DNA from: Hirschia sp964342355
GTDB taxonomy: Bacteria; Pseudomonadota; Alphaproteobacteria; Caulobacterales; Hyphomonadaceae
Length of the DNA stretch: 64,000 nucleotides
NCBI GenBank assembly: GCA_964342355.1
Contig: CAYFFG010000004.1
Coordinates: 1 to 64,000, forward strand
Direction: 5' to 3'
Shown: one piece after another, positions 8,158 to 15,921 of the stretch
Layout of the letters: the number at the start of each line of letters is the position of its first letter
How positions within the stretch are numbered: position 1 is the first letter of the stretch
Notes under the pieces: model-generated
Databases searched by the model: none
Seen by the model: only the letters and a program-made list of their open reading frames with translations
Told to the model about the DNA's origin: nothing
Made by a program: the position numbers and the translations under genes

Positions 8158-9335
8158 TGCGCAACTCCTGCTCCTGCCTGGTCGCCTGTATCATTAGATG
8201 GCGCGTTTTTATTGACTGAATTATTCTTCCGCGTGCGTCGGCGTTTGCCTTTCTTTTCACGGTTCTTAGCGTTATTAGCGCCATTTGCCTGCGATGAACC
8301 ATGAATGAGGGATAAAAGCACGCCCTCACGTAATCCTCTGTCGGCCGCACGCAATCTTTCCGCTGGCCATAAAGCCCAAACAGCATCAAGTATCGCGCAC
8401 CCAGCCAAAACTAGATCAGCTCGATCTGGGCCTATGCATGGTTCTTTTTCACGTTCCTCCTTGGTTGCAAACCGTAATCTGTCTCTGGCCGCATTCATAC
8501 CTGTGCGTGCAACCCAAGCGCCATCGACTTCGGAACGAACATATTTCGGCAGCCCAAGATGAACAGCAGCCAGACTTGTCACTGTTCCAGATGTTCCCAG
8601 CAGTTGCCCGCGCCCTTTTTCAAACAGAGGACCAAACCGCTCAGCTGCATCATGGGCTGAGAACATATCAATGACGTGCTTGACCAAATTGTCATACCAA
8701 TCTGCGCCATTCTCCGGAAATGCTTCCGACAGTGTTACCACCCCGACAGGAAACGACGCCCAGCCAAGAATTGGCGGACGTTGGGCGCATCCGCTCACCC
8801 CGCGGCGCTTAACCGCACGCGCATCCACCCAACTAAGCTCGGTAGATCCGCCTCCTATATCGACGACAAGCGTAAAATCCTTGGTATCTTCAATGAGATC
8901 CATAGATCCCAATAAAGCGAGTTTGGCTTCTTCTTTCGGAGTAATGGCTTCCAAACGTAATCCGGTGGACTTTTGCACACTCTGTAAAAACGCTCGACCA
9001 TTGCTGGCCGCGCGACACGCCTGCGTCGTAATACAGCGGACCTGGATATTCGGGTGACGATCTATCTTTGACTTGCAGATTTTAAGCGCTTCAGTGGCGC
9101 GGCGCATAGCTGCGTTTGACAACTTACCTGTGCTTGCCAAGCCCTCACCAAGACGGACAATGCGAGAATAACTATCTAGCACGCGAAAGCCATCTCCCGC
9201 GCGTTCCGCCACAAGCAGGCGGCAATTATTTGTTCCAAGGTCCAGCGCCGCAAACGTCGCCGCCCCCTTCTTGGCGCGTATGCCGGATCCACGTCCGTTC
9301 TGCGCCGACGTCTTATCTGCCATCTGGCGATCCAA
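8154..9335 (-). CDS. Ppx/GppA family exopolyphosphatase/pppGpp phosphatase
   Basis: Hydrolyses the terminal phosphate of polyphosphate or pppGpp. Sequence shows the actin/HSP70-like ATPase fold: phosphate-1 motif ALDLGTNNCRLLV near residue 31, phosphate-2 motif VVDIGGGSTEL and LGTSGTVTSLAAV. At 393 residues it is the short form lacking the C-terminal HD domain of E. coli Ppx. A basic tail (KKGKRRRTRKNN) follows the domain. It is coupled to rlmE by a 4-bp overlap. Sequence alone cannot tell Ppx from GppA activity. The start could also be the second Met at 9323. Confidence 0.88.
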   Translation of the reverse strand: MDRQMADKTSAQNGRGSGIRAKKGAATFAALDLGTNNCRLLVAERAGDGFRVLDSYSRIVRLGEGLASTGKLSNAAMRRATEALKICKSKIDRHPNIQVRCITTQACRAASNGRAFLQSVQKSTGLRLEAITPKEEAKLALLGSMDLIEDTKDFTLVVDIGGGSTELSWVDARAVKRRGVSGCAQRPPILGWASFPVGVVTLSEAFPENGADWYDNLVKHVIDMFSAHDAAERFGPLFEKGRGQLLGTSGTVTSLAAVHLGLPKYVRSEVDGAWVARTGMNAARDRLRFATKEEREKEPCIGPDRADLVLAGCAILDAVWALWPAERLRAADRGLREGVLLSLIHGSSQANGANNAKNREKKGKRRRTRKNNSVNKNAPSNDTGDQAGAGVAQ

Positions 9336-9401
9336 ACTTAGTCGTTGGAATCATCATAACCTTATTCTCGTAGATGAACAGGCGGCAGTTCCAGCACAAA
9401 T

Positions 9402-9436
9402 AAAAAACGGCCCAGAGCACACGCTCCGGGCCGTTT
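9402..9436 (-). terminator. Rho-independent terminator of the OmpA-like gene
   Basis: A GC-rich stem (AAACGGCCC at 9405-9413, GGGCCGTTT at 9428-9436, extended by an inner AGAGC-type pairing) is followed on the minus strand by a T run (plus-strand A tract 9402-9407). It lies 22 bp past the stop of the OmpA-like gene. Confidence 0.85.
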
Positions 9437-9457
9437 CTATTCAATTATCGGCTGCTC

Positions 9458-10606
9458 TTACTGAACAGTGATTACAACTTCAGCACGGCGGTTCAGAGGC
9501 TCGCGAACACCGTCAGCAGTCGGCTTAGCAAGTCCTGTTTCACCTTTACCATCTGTTGTGATCAGGTCGTTCGCAACACCGCGACCAACCAGAGCTTCAC
9601 GAACGATAGATGCACGACGTTGAGACAGACGCGCATTGTATGCCTGGTTACCGGATGTGTCGGTGAAACCAGTTACTGTAGACACAGTCACAGTACATTC
9701 GTTTTCAGTCGCACGTGCAGTCGCACGGTCAACGATTTCCTGAGCCTGAGGTGTAAGAGCTGAGCTGTCCCACTCAAAGTAGACAGTGAACTCTTGAGCC
9801 TGATCCGCACAGTTGATCGCTGGCGCTTCTTCAACAACAGCTTCAGGAGGCGGAGCTGGCGGAGGAGGAGGTGGCGGAGGCGGAGGCGGAGGCGGAGGCG
9901 GAGGTGGCGGAGGAGCTGGCGCAGCAAACTGGTAACGCAGACCAGCAAGCACTGCGTGCTCTGTGTAAGCCGCTTCGTAGTCGCCATCAGCGCCCTGGAA
10001 TTCCAGATCATCGATAGACAGGTATGTGTAACCAACGTCAAATGTCAGTTGCTCAGTCAGGTCAAAACCGAGACCAGCAAGCGCGTTTACAGCAAAACCA
10101 GTTTCAGTGTCCTGAAAACCGTTTGTCTGTGCGCCAGTTGATGCACTGTAGAGGCTAGCAACTGTTGGATCGACACGAGCAATACCGCCACCGATACCAA
10201 TGTATGGGTGAACTGTGCCGTCAACGTTGAAGTCCTTGATCAGGTTCAACATCATTGTTGTTGCGTCGACAGAACCAGAACCGTCAGGACCGACAGTGTC
10301 AGCAGGCGCAGTACCGAGGAACGCGTCAGCTACGTCGAGTTTCGCATTACGGTGGGACAACGCGCCTTCAAGACGAATACCGCCGTCAAAACCGTAACCA
10401 ACAGCTCCGGTGTAAACCAAGTCGTTGTCAGCATCAGGTGAGCCGTCTAGAGACCCGTCCACATTGTTTGGAGCGTCGACATCCAGCTGACCCTCTACGA
10501 TAGCGCCGGCGCCGATACGACCGTACCATCCCTCTTGTGCGTGAGCCACGTTTGCAGTGGTCGCGATTGCGGCCGCTGCTGTGGCGCAGAATAGTGCCTT
10601 TTTCAT
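9458..10606 (-). CDS. OmpA-family outer membrane protein with long poly-proline linker
   Basis: Outer-membrane beta-barrel tethered to peptidoglycan. From the chosen start (ATG 10606, MKKALFCATAAAA, with AAGGGG 6 nt upstream) the signal peptide ends after AHA. The N-terminal half is an eight-stranded OmpA-like barrel, with aromatic-rich strands such as GWYGRIGAGAIV and HAVLAGLRYQF. A linker with 19 consecutive prolines follows. The C-terminal OmpA/MotB domain (FTVYFEWDSSALTPQA, then TGFTDTSGNQAYNARLSQRR) supplies the conserved Asp and Arg that bind meso-diaminopimelate. A strong terminator follows, so the gene is probably monocistronic. An in-frame start further upstream at 10645 is less likely. 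Confidence 0.92.
   Translation of the reverse strand: MKKALFCATAAAAIATTANVAHAQEGWYGRIGAGAIVEGQLDVDAPNNVDGSLDGSPDADNDLVYTGAVGYGFDGGIRLEGALSHRNAKLDVADAFLGTAPADTVGPDGSGSVDATTMMLNLIKDFNVDGTVHPYIGIGGGIARVDPTVASLYSASTGAQTNGFQDTETGFAVNALAGLGFDLTEQLTFDVGYTYLSIDDLEFQGADGDYEAAYTEHAVLAGLRYQFAAPAPPPPPPPPPPPPPPPPPPPAPPPEAVVEEAPAINCADQAQEFTVYFEWDSSALTPQAQEIVDRATARATENECTVTVSTVTGFTDTSGNQAYNARLSQRRASIVREALVGRGVANDLITTDGKGETGLAKPTADGVREPLNRRAEVVITVQ
9857..9913. repeat. Low-complexity CGG/AGG tract encoding poly-proline
   Basis: Nineteen triplets drawn from TGG, CGG and AGG (plus strand) encode 19 consecutive prolines in the OmpA-like protein. Part of it is a near-perfect hexanucleotide (GGCGGA) repeat, which could slip in replication. 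Six-base slips would keep the frame and change only linker length. Confidence 0.85.
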
Positions 10607-11059
10607 ACCCATCCCCTTAAGTTGAGGTACGTAGGCCCAGACCATGGCGCGGTCCGAACCGAAGAATCAAGAATACGGTCGCCCCGCATTCATCCATTGG
10701 CGATACACTCTTTTTTAATCAAAGGCGACCGGTCTTCCAATGTCATGACAGCTCATTATCATTTTTTTGGTCGATAGCGACCTTGGTGCAACAGACCCAC
10801 CCGACATTGTGACCAATCCATCGTATTCTGACTTAAAAAGCCGCATTATCGCCGCGAATAAGACTCACAATGCCTTGTTTCCTAAAAGGTTCCAAAGCCA
10901 TTCAAATTTTTTCGCACACCCAGCGGCCGTGCAGAAAAATCTGCAGACTTCTGAAGTGACGATTACAGGAAGCGTTTATCTTTGGGTTTTCTACAATGTG
11001 ATAATTATGAAATTTTAATAACAATTCTGGATTGAAATTTCATCTACCACTTAAAAGCG
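10607..11059. other. Intergenic region upstream of the OmpA-like gene
   Basis: No convincing gene. It must carry the promoter of the OmpA-like gene on the minus strand. An 8-bp inverted repeat (CGGTCGCC at 10676-10683, GGCGACCG at 10724-10731) lies about 70 bp upstream of the start. The right half (10740-11059) is AT-rich. An 83-codon plus-strand frame there has no ribosome-binding site or recognisable domain. Confidence 0.5.
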
Positions 11060-12133
11060 TTACCCGCCGGTCACCGACATTGTACGCGGGCTGGCAGGCG
11101 TATCCAATTCAGCCTCCGAAAAAGCGTGGCGTTCAGGTTTCTTAGCGATCGCCTGATCCAATATCTGGTGAAACGCATCTAGTGTGTCGTGCTCACGCAG
11201 CGCAGCGCGCAGATCAGCGCCGTCCTCCTGGCCAAGACAGGTATAAAGCCGTCCCGTCGCTGTGACGCGCACACGGTTGCAATCTGAACAAAAGTTATGA
11301 CTTAGCGGCGTAATAAATCCAACCCGGCCGCCAGTTTCTTTAACTTTGACATATCTGGACGGCCCACCTGTCGCATAGCTATCCGGCGATAAACTCCATC
11401 GTGAAGCAAGATCTTTCTTCACGTCATCAAGCGACAAGAAAGAAGCCGACCGGCCATAAACTTCATTTCCCATTGGCATGATCTCAATCAGACTCAAATC
11501 AAAACCCTGATCATGCGCCCAGGAGATCAAGTCAGAGATTTCAGCCGCGTTCACATCCGCCTGGGCTACGGTATTGATTTTGACCTTCAGCCCTGCCGCC
11601 TTAGCTGCAGCCAGTCCCTGCAACACTTTCTCTAACGCGTCTCTGCGCACAAGAGAGGTAAATTTTTCTTTGTCCAGTGTATCCAAAGATACATTGATCC
11701 GTTTTACGCCAATATCAGCTAGTGGCTGAGCAAAACGTTCCAATTCCGTGCCATTTGTTGTAAGTGTCAGCTCGTTTAGGCCGTTTCCAAGGCGTTTTGA
11801 AAACCGGGTCAAAAGCTTCAACACGTCTCGCCGCACCAATGGCTCACCGCCGGTAACCCGCAATTTGTTCACACCGCGGTCCACAAAGGCGTTCACCAAC
11901 TCGGTCAATTCATCAAAATCGAGAAGGTCCGATTTAGGCAGAAACGTCATCCGCTCCGGCATGCAGTAAGTACAACGCAAATCGCAGCGATCCGTCACAG
12001 ACAATCGCAGGTATTTAATTGTCCTCTTGAACCCGTCCACCATCGACGCGCCGACAGCTGGCGCCATTTGCTTCGACATTCCGTCCGGTTCGAATGGAGA
12101 CGAAGGATAAGCGTCAATAAGGCGATGGGTCAT
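11060..12133 (-). CDS. moaA: GTP 3',8-cyclase (molybdenum cofactor synthesis)
   Basis: Radical-SAM enzyme that starts molybdopterin synthesis from GTP together with MoaC. The N-terminal cluster motif is CDLRCTYC (CxxxCxxC). The second, C-terminal cluster is in NFCSDCNRVRVTATGRLYTC, and the protein ends in the conserved Gly-Gly (TMSVTGG). At 357 residues it has about 30 extra N-terminal residues; a start at the third Met (MVDGFKRT) is possible. It is the last gene of moaB-moaC-mobA-moaA, 46 bp after mobA. Confidence 0.97.
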   Translation of the reverse strand: MTHRLIDAYPSSPFEPDGMSKQMAPAVGASMVDGFKRTIKYLRLSVTDRCDLRCTYCMPERMTFLPKSDLLDFDELTELVNAFVDRGVNKLRVTGGEPLVRRDVLKLLTRFSKRLGNGLNELTLTTNGTELERFAQPLADIGVKRINVSLDTLDKEKFTSLVRRDALEKVLQGLAAAKAAGLKVKINTVAQADVNAAEISDLISWAHDQGFDLSLIEIMPMGNEVYGRSASFLSLDDVKKDLASRWSLSPDSYATGGPSRYVKVKETGGRVGFITPLSHNFCSDCNRVRVTATGRLYTCLGQEDGADLRAALREHDTLDAFHQILDQAIAKKPERHAFSEAELDTPASPRTMSVTGG

Positions 12134-12179
12134 AGGCTGCTTATGTCATAGAGAAACCAATATGCCAAAACTTTTGGAC

Positions 12180-12851
12180 TCAACCAGTCTTTTTCAAGCT
12201 GTCGAGCTGTTCTTGATTGCTCGTATCACCTGTCAGTTCGCGCGCCAATTTCAAATCTTCGACCTGATTGATATTTAAAAATGCATTCCGCAATGAGCGC
12301 ACATCCGCAATGCGACCGTTCAGTTTCGTCGGCGCGTCGCGCAATGCGCGCATCCCTTCGTCAAATACGGCTTCTTTAAGTTGAGGCAACACACTGGACC
12401 GCCAAAGACCAAATGCAGGTTCTAGTTTTCCTTTGTTGCGGGCCAGAACAACATCACATCCTGCCAGATGCGAGACCATTTGACGCCCAATATCCGTTGG
12501 AAAAAAGGGTGCGTCCACAGGCGCTGTCAGCAGTACAGAGTTTTTCCCCAATCGTCCTCTTAACCACTCCAACGCAGCGATCACACCACCCAATGGACCA
12601 ACTTGCGCACCTTCTGGTGTTCGTGCGTCCGACACAAACGTGATTTGGTCAGATTTATCCTCAATCCAATCCGGTGCTGTATCAGCGCCAACATAGATAA
12701 GCCGATCGGCCTGGCTGATAAGGCGAGAGGCTGCACGCTCGCCCAAACGTTCCCCCGACAAGAGGATTTCACCTTTATCAATTCCGCCAAGGCGTTTTCC
12801 ACCGCCTCCGGCAAGAACCACACCTGCATCAGCCAAGAAGTTAGTCGTCAT
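12180..12851 (-). CDS. mobA: Molybdenum cofactor guanylyltransferase
   Basis: Transfers GMP to Mo-molybdopterin to make the guanine dinucleotide cofactor. The nucleotidyltransferase signature is present near the N-terminus in slightly altered form, LAGGGGKRLGGIDKG (usual form LAGGxSxRMGxDK). A further motif, TAPVDAPFFPTDI, matches the metal-binding Asp segment. At 223 residues the length fits the family. The ATG overlaps the moaC stop by 4 bp (ATGA), so translation is coupled. Confidence 0.88.
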   Translation of the reverse strand: MTTNFLADAGVVLAGGGGKRLGGIDKGEILLSGERLGERAASRLISQADRLIYVGADTAPDWIEDKSDQITFVSDARTPEGAQVGPLGGVIAALEWLRGRLGKNSVLLTAPVDAPFFPTDIGRQMVSHLAGCDVVLARNKGKLEPAFGLWRSSVLPQLKEAVFDEGMRALRDAPTKLNGRIADVRSLRNAFLNINQVEDLKLARELTGDTSNQEQLDSLKKTG

Positions 12852-13336
12852 TCCATGTCCGCCTTGTAGTCCCCCTTCACGCCGCCTGATTTCTCAAGCA
12901 ATCTCACCCCTTCAATTCGCATGGATTTCTCTAATGCTTTGAGCATATCGTAGAGAGTTAGACAGGCCACGCTGACTGCCGTCAGCGCCTCCATTTCAAC
13001 GCCTGTTTTTCCGGTTGTGGTCACTTTTGCAACCACCTCCAGCGCACACACATCTTTTACCGGCTCAACTGTCACTTTCGCATTTGAGATTGGCAATGGA
13101 TGACACATCGGTATCAGATCCGATGTTTTCTTTGCCGCCATAATGCCTGCTATTTCAGCAGTCGTGATGACATTACCCTTCGGGCCGCTCTCATTTAACG
13201 CCGCCTCCAGGGCAGATTCGGACATCAAAACGCGCCCAACCGCAATTGCGATGCGTTTTGTGTCCGGCTTCTCGCTAACATCCACCATGAACGCCCGACC
13301 ATCGCTATCAATGTGTGAAAGTTTAGCGTTGCTCAT
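12848..13336 (-). CDS. moaC: Cyclic pyranopterin monophosphate synthase
   Basis: Completes cPMP formation from the MoaA product. Conserved elements are visible: LSHIDSDGRAFMVDVSEK at the start, KKTSDLIPMCHPLPI and GVEMEALTAVSVACLTLYDM, which includes the catalytic lysine/aspartate region. The 162 residues are the normal length. It lies 4 bp downstream of moaB and overlaps mobA by 4 bp. Confidence 0.97.
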   Translation of the reverse strand: MSNAKLSHIDSDGRAFMVDVSEKPDTKRIAIAVGRVLMSESALEAALNESGPKGNVITTAEIAGIMAAKKTSDLIPMCHPLPISNAKVTVEPVKDVCALEVVAKVTTTGKTGVEMEALTAVSVACLTLYDMLKALEKSMRIEGVRLLEKSGGVKGDYKADME

Positions 13337-13340
13337 CGCG

Positions 13341-13901
13341 CTAAACCTCCATCAGCCGGGGCATAAGTTCCACCATATTACATGGCAGGTGGCGACTATC
13401 GAGCTGCCAACGAATGATCTTGTCCCAACCGTCTTTGCAGGCGCCGTTTGAGCCAGGCAACGCAAAAATGAATGTTGCGTTGGCAAGTCCTGCGCAGGCG
13501 CGTGACTGCAGCGTAGAAAGACCGACAGACTGATAGCTCACCAAGTGCCAGATCGTGTTGAAACCATCTATTTCCTTTTCAAACAAAGGACGCACTGCTT
13601 CAGGTGTCACATCCCGGCCGGTTAGGCCAGTTCCGCCTGTTGAGATGACCACATCTATCGCTTCGTCACGGATCCATGCGCCGACCACATCCTGAATAAT
13701 GGTCTCGTTGTCCGGCACGATTTTCTTGTCTGCGAGTTTGTGACCGGCTTCCTTCACACGCTCAGCGAGGATGTGACCTGATGTGTCCGTGTCTTCCGTA
13801 CGTGTGTCTGAAACTGTCAAAACGGCAATGTTGACCGGCTTAAAAGCGCGGTCGGTATCCAACCTGCCCCCCGGGGCAGGAATTTGAGGCGTGTCAGTCA
13901 T
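13341..13901 (-). CDS. moaB: Molybdopterin adenylyltransferase-type protein MoaB
   Basis: MoaB/Mog family protein, which binds molybdopterin and adenylylates it before molybdate insertion. The fold markers AVLTVSDTRTEDTDTSG, STGGTGLTGRDVTPEA and ALPGSNGACKDGWDKI are all present. At 186 residues it is typical of alphaproteobacterial MoaB. It is first in the operon, so the operon promoter should lie in 13902-14022, between it and the divergent permease gene. Confidence 0.93.
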   Translation of the reverse strand: MTDTPQIPAPGGRLDTDRAFKPVNIAVLTVSDTRTEDTDTSGHILAERVKEAGHKLADKKIVPDNETIIQDVVGAWIRDEAIDVVISTGGTGLTGRDVTPEAVRPLFEKEIDGFNTIWHLVSYQSVGLSTLQSRACAGLANATFIFALPGSNGACKDGWDKIIRWQLDSRHLPCNMVELMPRLMEV

Positions 13902-14073
13902 GGGATTCCTCCATATTATTCTTGGTCATTGTATCCCAAGTTGATTCTTTCGTCCCATTCACACCATCACTCAGACAGCAGCGCATTAAAGCGATGAATT
14001 TGACGCTGTTTACAACTCTGGGATGGGTGGATTAGCGATACTTTTCCTGAGGCGATTAAAACTGGAGCGATCA

Positions 14074-14856
14074 ATGGCTTTGATGGCCTTTATTTTTGCA
14101 TGCGTTGCGCTGGCGTACGCCAGTGTCGGCTTTGCTGGCGGCTCCACCTATACTGCGCTTTTGGTACTGTCCGGCGTTGCTTTCCCCTTACTTAAAGCCG
14201 TCTCGCTCTCTTGCAATATATTGGTCTCGCTTGGCAACGCCGTTCACTTCACAAGAAAGGGATTATACGATTGGCGTAATGATGGGGTGATGATCGGTGT
14301 CTCCGTCCCCGCGGCTTTTGCCGGCGGCGCCACGCCCTTGTCCCAGGAAACATTTATCATTTTGCTTGGTCTGTTCTTGTTGTTTGCAAGCTTCAGCGTC
14401 GGCGCGTCCGCATATCTCGACATCACAAAACAGCGTCACCTCGCAGAAACTCTGACAGGTGACCAACCACGGTGGATGGCGCTGACAGCAGGATGCCTAG
14501 TTGGCTTTGCATCTGGTCTTGTCGGTATTGGCGGCGGGATCATTCTTGCTCCCATCCTTCATATGCTCAAATGGGCTAGCGCACGGCGCATCGCTGCGCT
14601 TTCCAGTCTCTATATTGTCGCCAATTCCATCGCAGGTCTTTGCGGCCTCACACTTTCCCAATCGACTACCGGCGCGCTGACTGGCGTAGTAAACTTCTGG
14701 CCGCTGGCGCTGAGTGTCATTGTTGGCGGTTTTGTCGGACGCCGCGCCGCTGCAAGCTGGTTGCCTCAACACATCATCAAAGCGGCGACCGCACTTTTGA
14801 TCTTTATCGTGTCTTGCCGCTTATTGTGGACATCATGGTCGCAGGTGATCGCGTAA
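14074..14856 (+). CDS. TauE/SafE-family membrane permease
   Basis: Integral membrane protein of about 260 residues with seven to eight hydrophobic segments, arranged as two halves, each opening with a GFAGG or GLVGIGGG motif (ASVGFAGGSTYTALL and ASGLVGIGGGIILAPIL). These are hallmarks of TauE/SafE permeases, which export sulfite or sulfoacetate or carry related organic anions. The ATG at 14074 was chosen because GGAG lies 6 nt upstream; an in-frame ATG at 14023 would add 17 basic residues. Divergent from the moa operon. Substrate unknown. Confidence 0.85.
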   Translation: MALMAFIFACVALAYASVGFAGGSTYTALLVLSGVAFPLLKAVSLSCNILVSLGNAVHFTRKGLYDWRNDGVMIGVSVPAAFAGGATPLSQETFIILLGLFLLFASFSVGASAYLDITKQRHLAETLTGDQPRWMALTAGCLVGFASGLVGIGGGIILAPILHMLKWASARRIAALSSLYIVANSIAGLCGLTLSQSTTGALTGVVNFWPLALSVIVGGFVGRRAAASWLPQHIIKAATALLIFIVSCRLLWTSWSQVIA

Positions 14857-14968
14857 AACGCGCAATGATCACAACCAACTGCATCTATTCATTGCTATTG
14901 GCGAGATATTAACCCACATCGTGCGACACGGACGAAGCAATTTCCCTTTGCCCTAAGGATGCAATTCG

Positions 14969-15181
14969 ATGAAACGTATCGCGATTTTTTCCACTCTTCT
15001 TTTAACGCCACTAGCTGTCAGCGGCTGTGTGTCCTCAGCGCTCAGCGCAGCTGGAAATGTTGTTGAAGGCGCAGTGAATGTAACAGGCGACATCGCAGAA
15101 GGCGCGGTTGACAAAGTGACCACGTCTGACGAAGAGCAAATGAAAAAAGATTGGAAAAAAGCCAAAAAAGACAATGACTGA
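14969..15181 (+). CDS. Small lipoprotein
   Basis: 70 residues. The signal peptide ends in a lipobox (AVSGC, Cys20), so it should be lipidated and membrane-anchored. The mature part has short repeats of the GNVVEGAVNVTGDIAEGAVD type and a lysine-rich end. It resembles entericidin-like or NF038104-type small lipoproteins of Gram-negatives. Translation start has AAGGA 9 nt upstream. Function unknown. Confidence 0.75.
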   Translation: MKRIAIFSTLLLTPLAVSGCVSSALSAAGNVVEGAVNVTGDIAEGAVDKVTTSDEEQMKKDWKKAKKDND

Positions 15182-15261
15182 CATCAAGTCAGCCGACATG
15201 TATATTGGCTTAGAGATCACATAATCAGTATCAGCTCTTAACAAAAGAGTCTTTCGGGGAC

Positions 15262-15288
15262 ATTCTCCTTTCAAGGTTAAAGGAGAAT
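15262..15288 (+). promoter_or_regulatory. Hairpin enclosing the ribosome-binding site of the 15293 gene
   Basis: A perfect 10-bp inverted repeat (ATTCTCCTTT at 15262-15271, AAAGGAGAAT at 15279-15288) with a 7-nt loop. The 3' arm holds the complete Shine-Dalgarno AAAGGAG, and the ATG follows 4 nt after the stem. No T run follows, so it is not a terminator. Sequestration of the ribosome-binding site is the obvious inference. Confidence 0.6.
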
Positions 15289-15292
15289 ACTG

Positions 15293-15820
15293 ATGCGTAA
15301 ATTTTTGATTTTATCTGCGGCAGTCATCACTTTTGGCTGGTCGAGCGCTGCGGCTGAACCGGGACAGGTCACGCCTTCTGAGGCTTTTCAGGAAAAATTG
15401 ACGGAAGAATACGGTCAAAGGGAATGGGATCGCCTATCCGCCAAACTGCAATCACGCATCGATATCGCGTTTGAAGATCGAGGCCTAAGCGACGTTCATT
15501 ATGACGTTCATTATAAGGTCGTGATCGTCGACGCCACCCCAAACCACCCCACGTGGAAACAAGCAAGCGACACCCCAGGGCTGGACATGTTTCGCAGCGT
15601 TTCCCTAGGCGGCGCAGTCATAGAAGGAACCTCCTTCGACGCAAATGGCAATGAGCTAGCCAAAGAACGTTATAGCCGGAAAGATCACGACCTGCAGTTC
15701 GCAAGAACAGGTTCAACCTGGTCCGGAGCCACACGCGCAATGACAAGTTTTTCTAAAAAGTTTGCTGATGCGACCAGTCAAGCGATAAACCAGCCCCCAA
15801 GCAACGACACCGCCTCGTAA
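15293..15820 (+). CDS. Secreted protein of unknown function
   Basis: 175 residues with a clear signal peptide (MRKFLILSAAVITFGWSSAAA, cleavage around residue 21-22). The mature part is hydrophilic with VVIVDATPNHPT and GAVIEGTSFDANG segments. I do not recognise a family; it vaguely resembles small periplasmic DUF3313-like proteins. It has an unusual leader in which the ribosome-binding site is inside a perfect hairpin, and its own terminator starts at the base after the stop codon, so it is probably a separately controlled single gene. Confidence 0.75.
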   Translation: MRKFLILSAAVITFGWSSAAAEPGQVTPSEAFQEKLTEEYGQREWDRLSAKLQSRIDIAFEDRGLSDVHYDVHYKVVIVDATPNHPTWKQASDTPGLDMFRSVSLGGAVIEGTSFDANGNELAKERYSRKDHDLQFARTGSTWSGATRAMTSFSKKFADATSQAINQPPSNDTAS

Positions 15821-15855
15821 ACTCAAAAAAACCACTTAAAGTTGTTTTTTTGAGT
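15821..15855 (+). terminator. Rho-independent terminator (bidirectional type)
   Basis: A 12-bp perfect inverted repeat, ACTCAAAAAAAC at 15821-15832 and GTTTTTTTGAGT at 15844-15855. The T-rich 3' arm provides the U tract on the plus strand, and the A-rich 5' arm does so on the minus strand. It starts immediately after the stop codon at 15820. Confidence 0.75.
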
Positions 15856-15921
15856 TGCAAGCCGACAAATCATGCCGTTAGTTAACGCTACCTTTGGTTG
15901 TTATTTTAATGGTGGGATGAA

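Noticed and set aside
9688..10041. Arg/Leu-rich frames over the OmpA poly-proline tract
   Set aside because: Produced by reading the repeat in other frames; the OmpA frame is supported by signal peptide, barrel, OmpA domain and terminator.
10767..11018. 83-codon plus-strand frame upstream of the OmpA-like gene
   Set aside because: No ribosome-binding site, no domain, and AT-rich unstructured composition; more likely a chance frame in promoter DNA.
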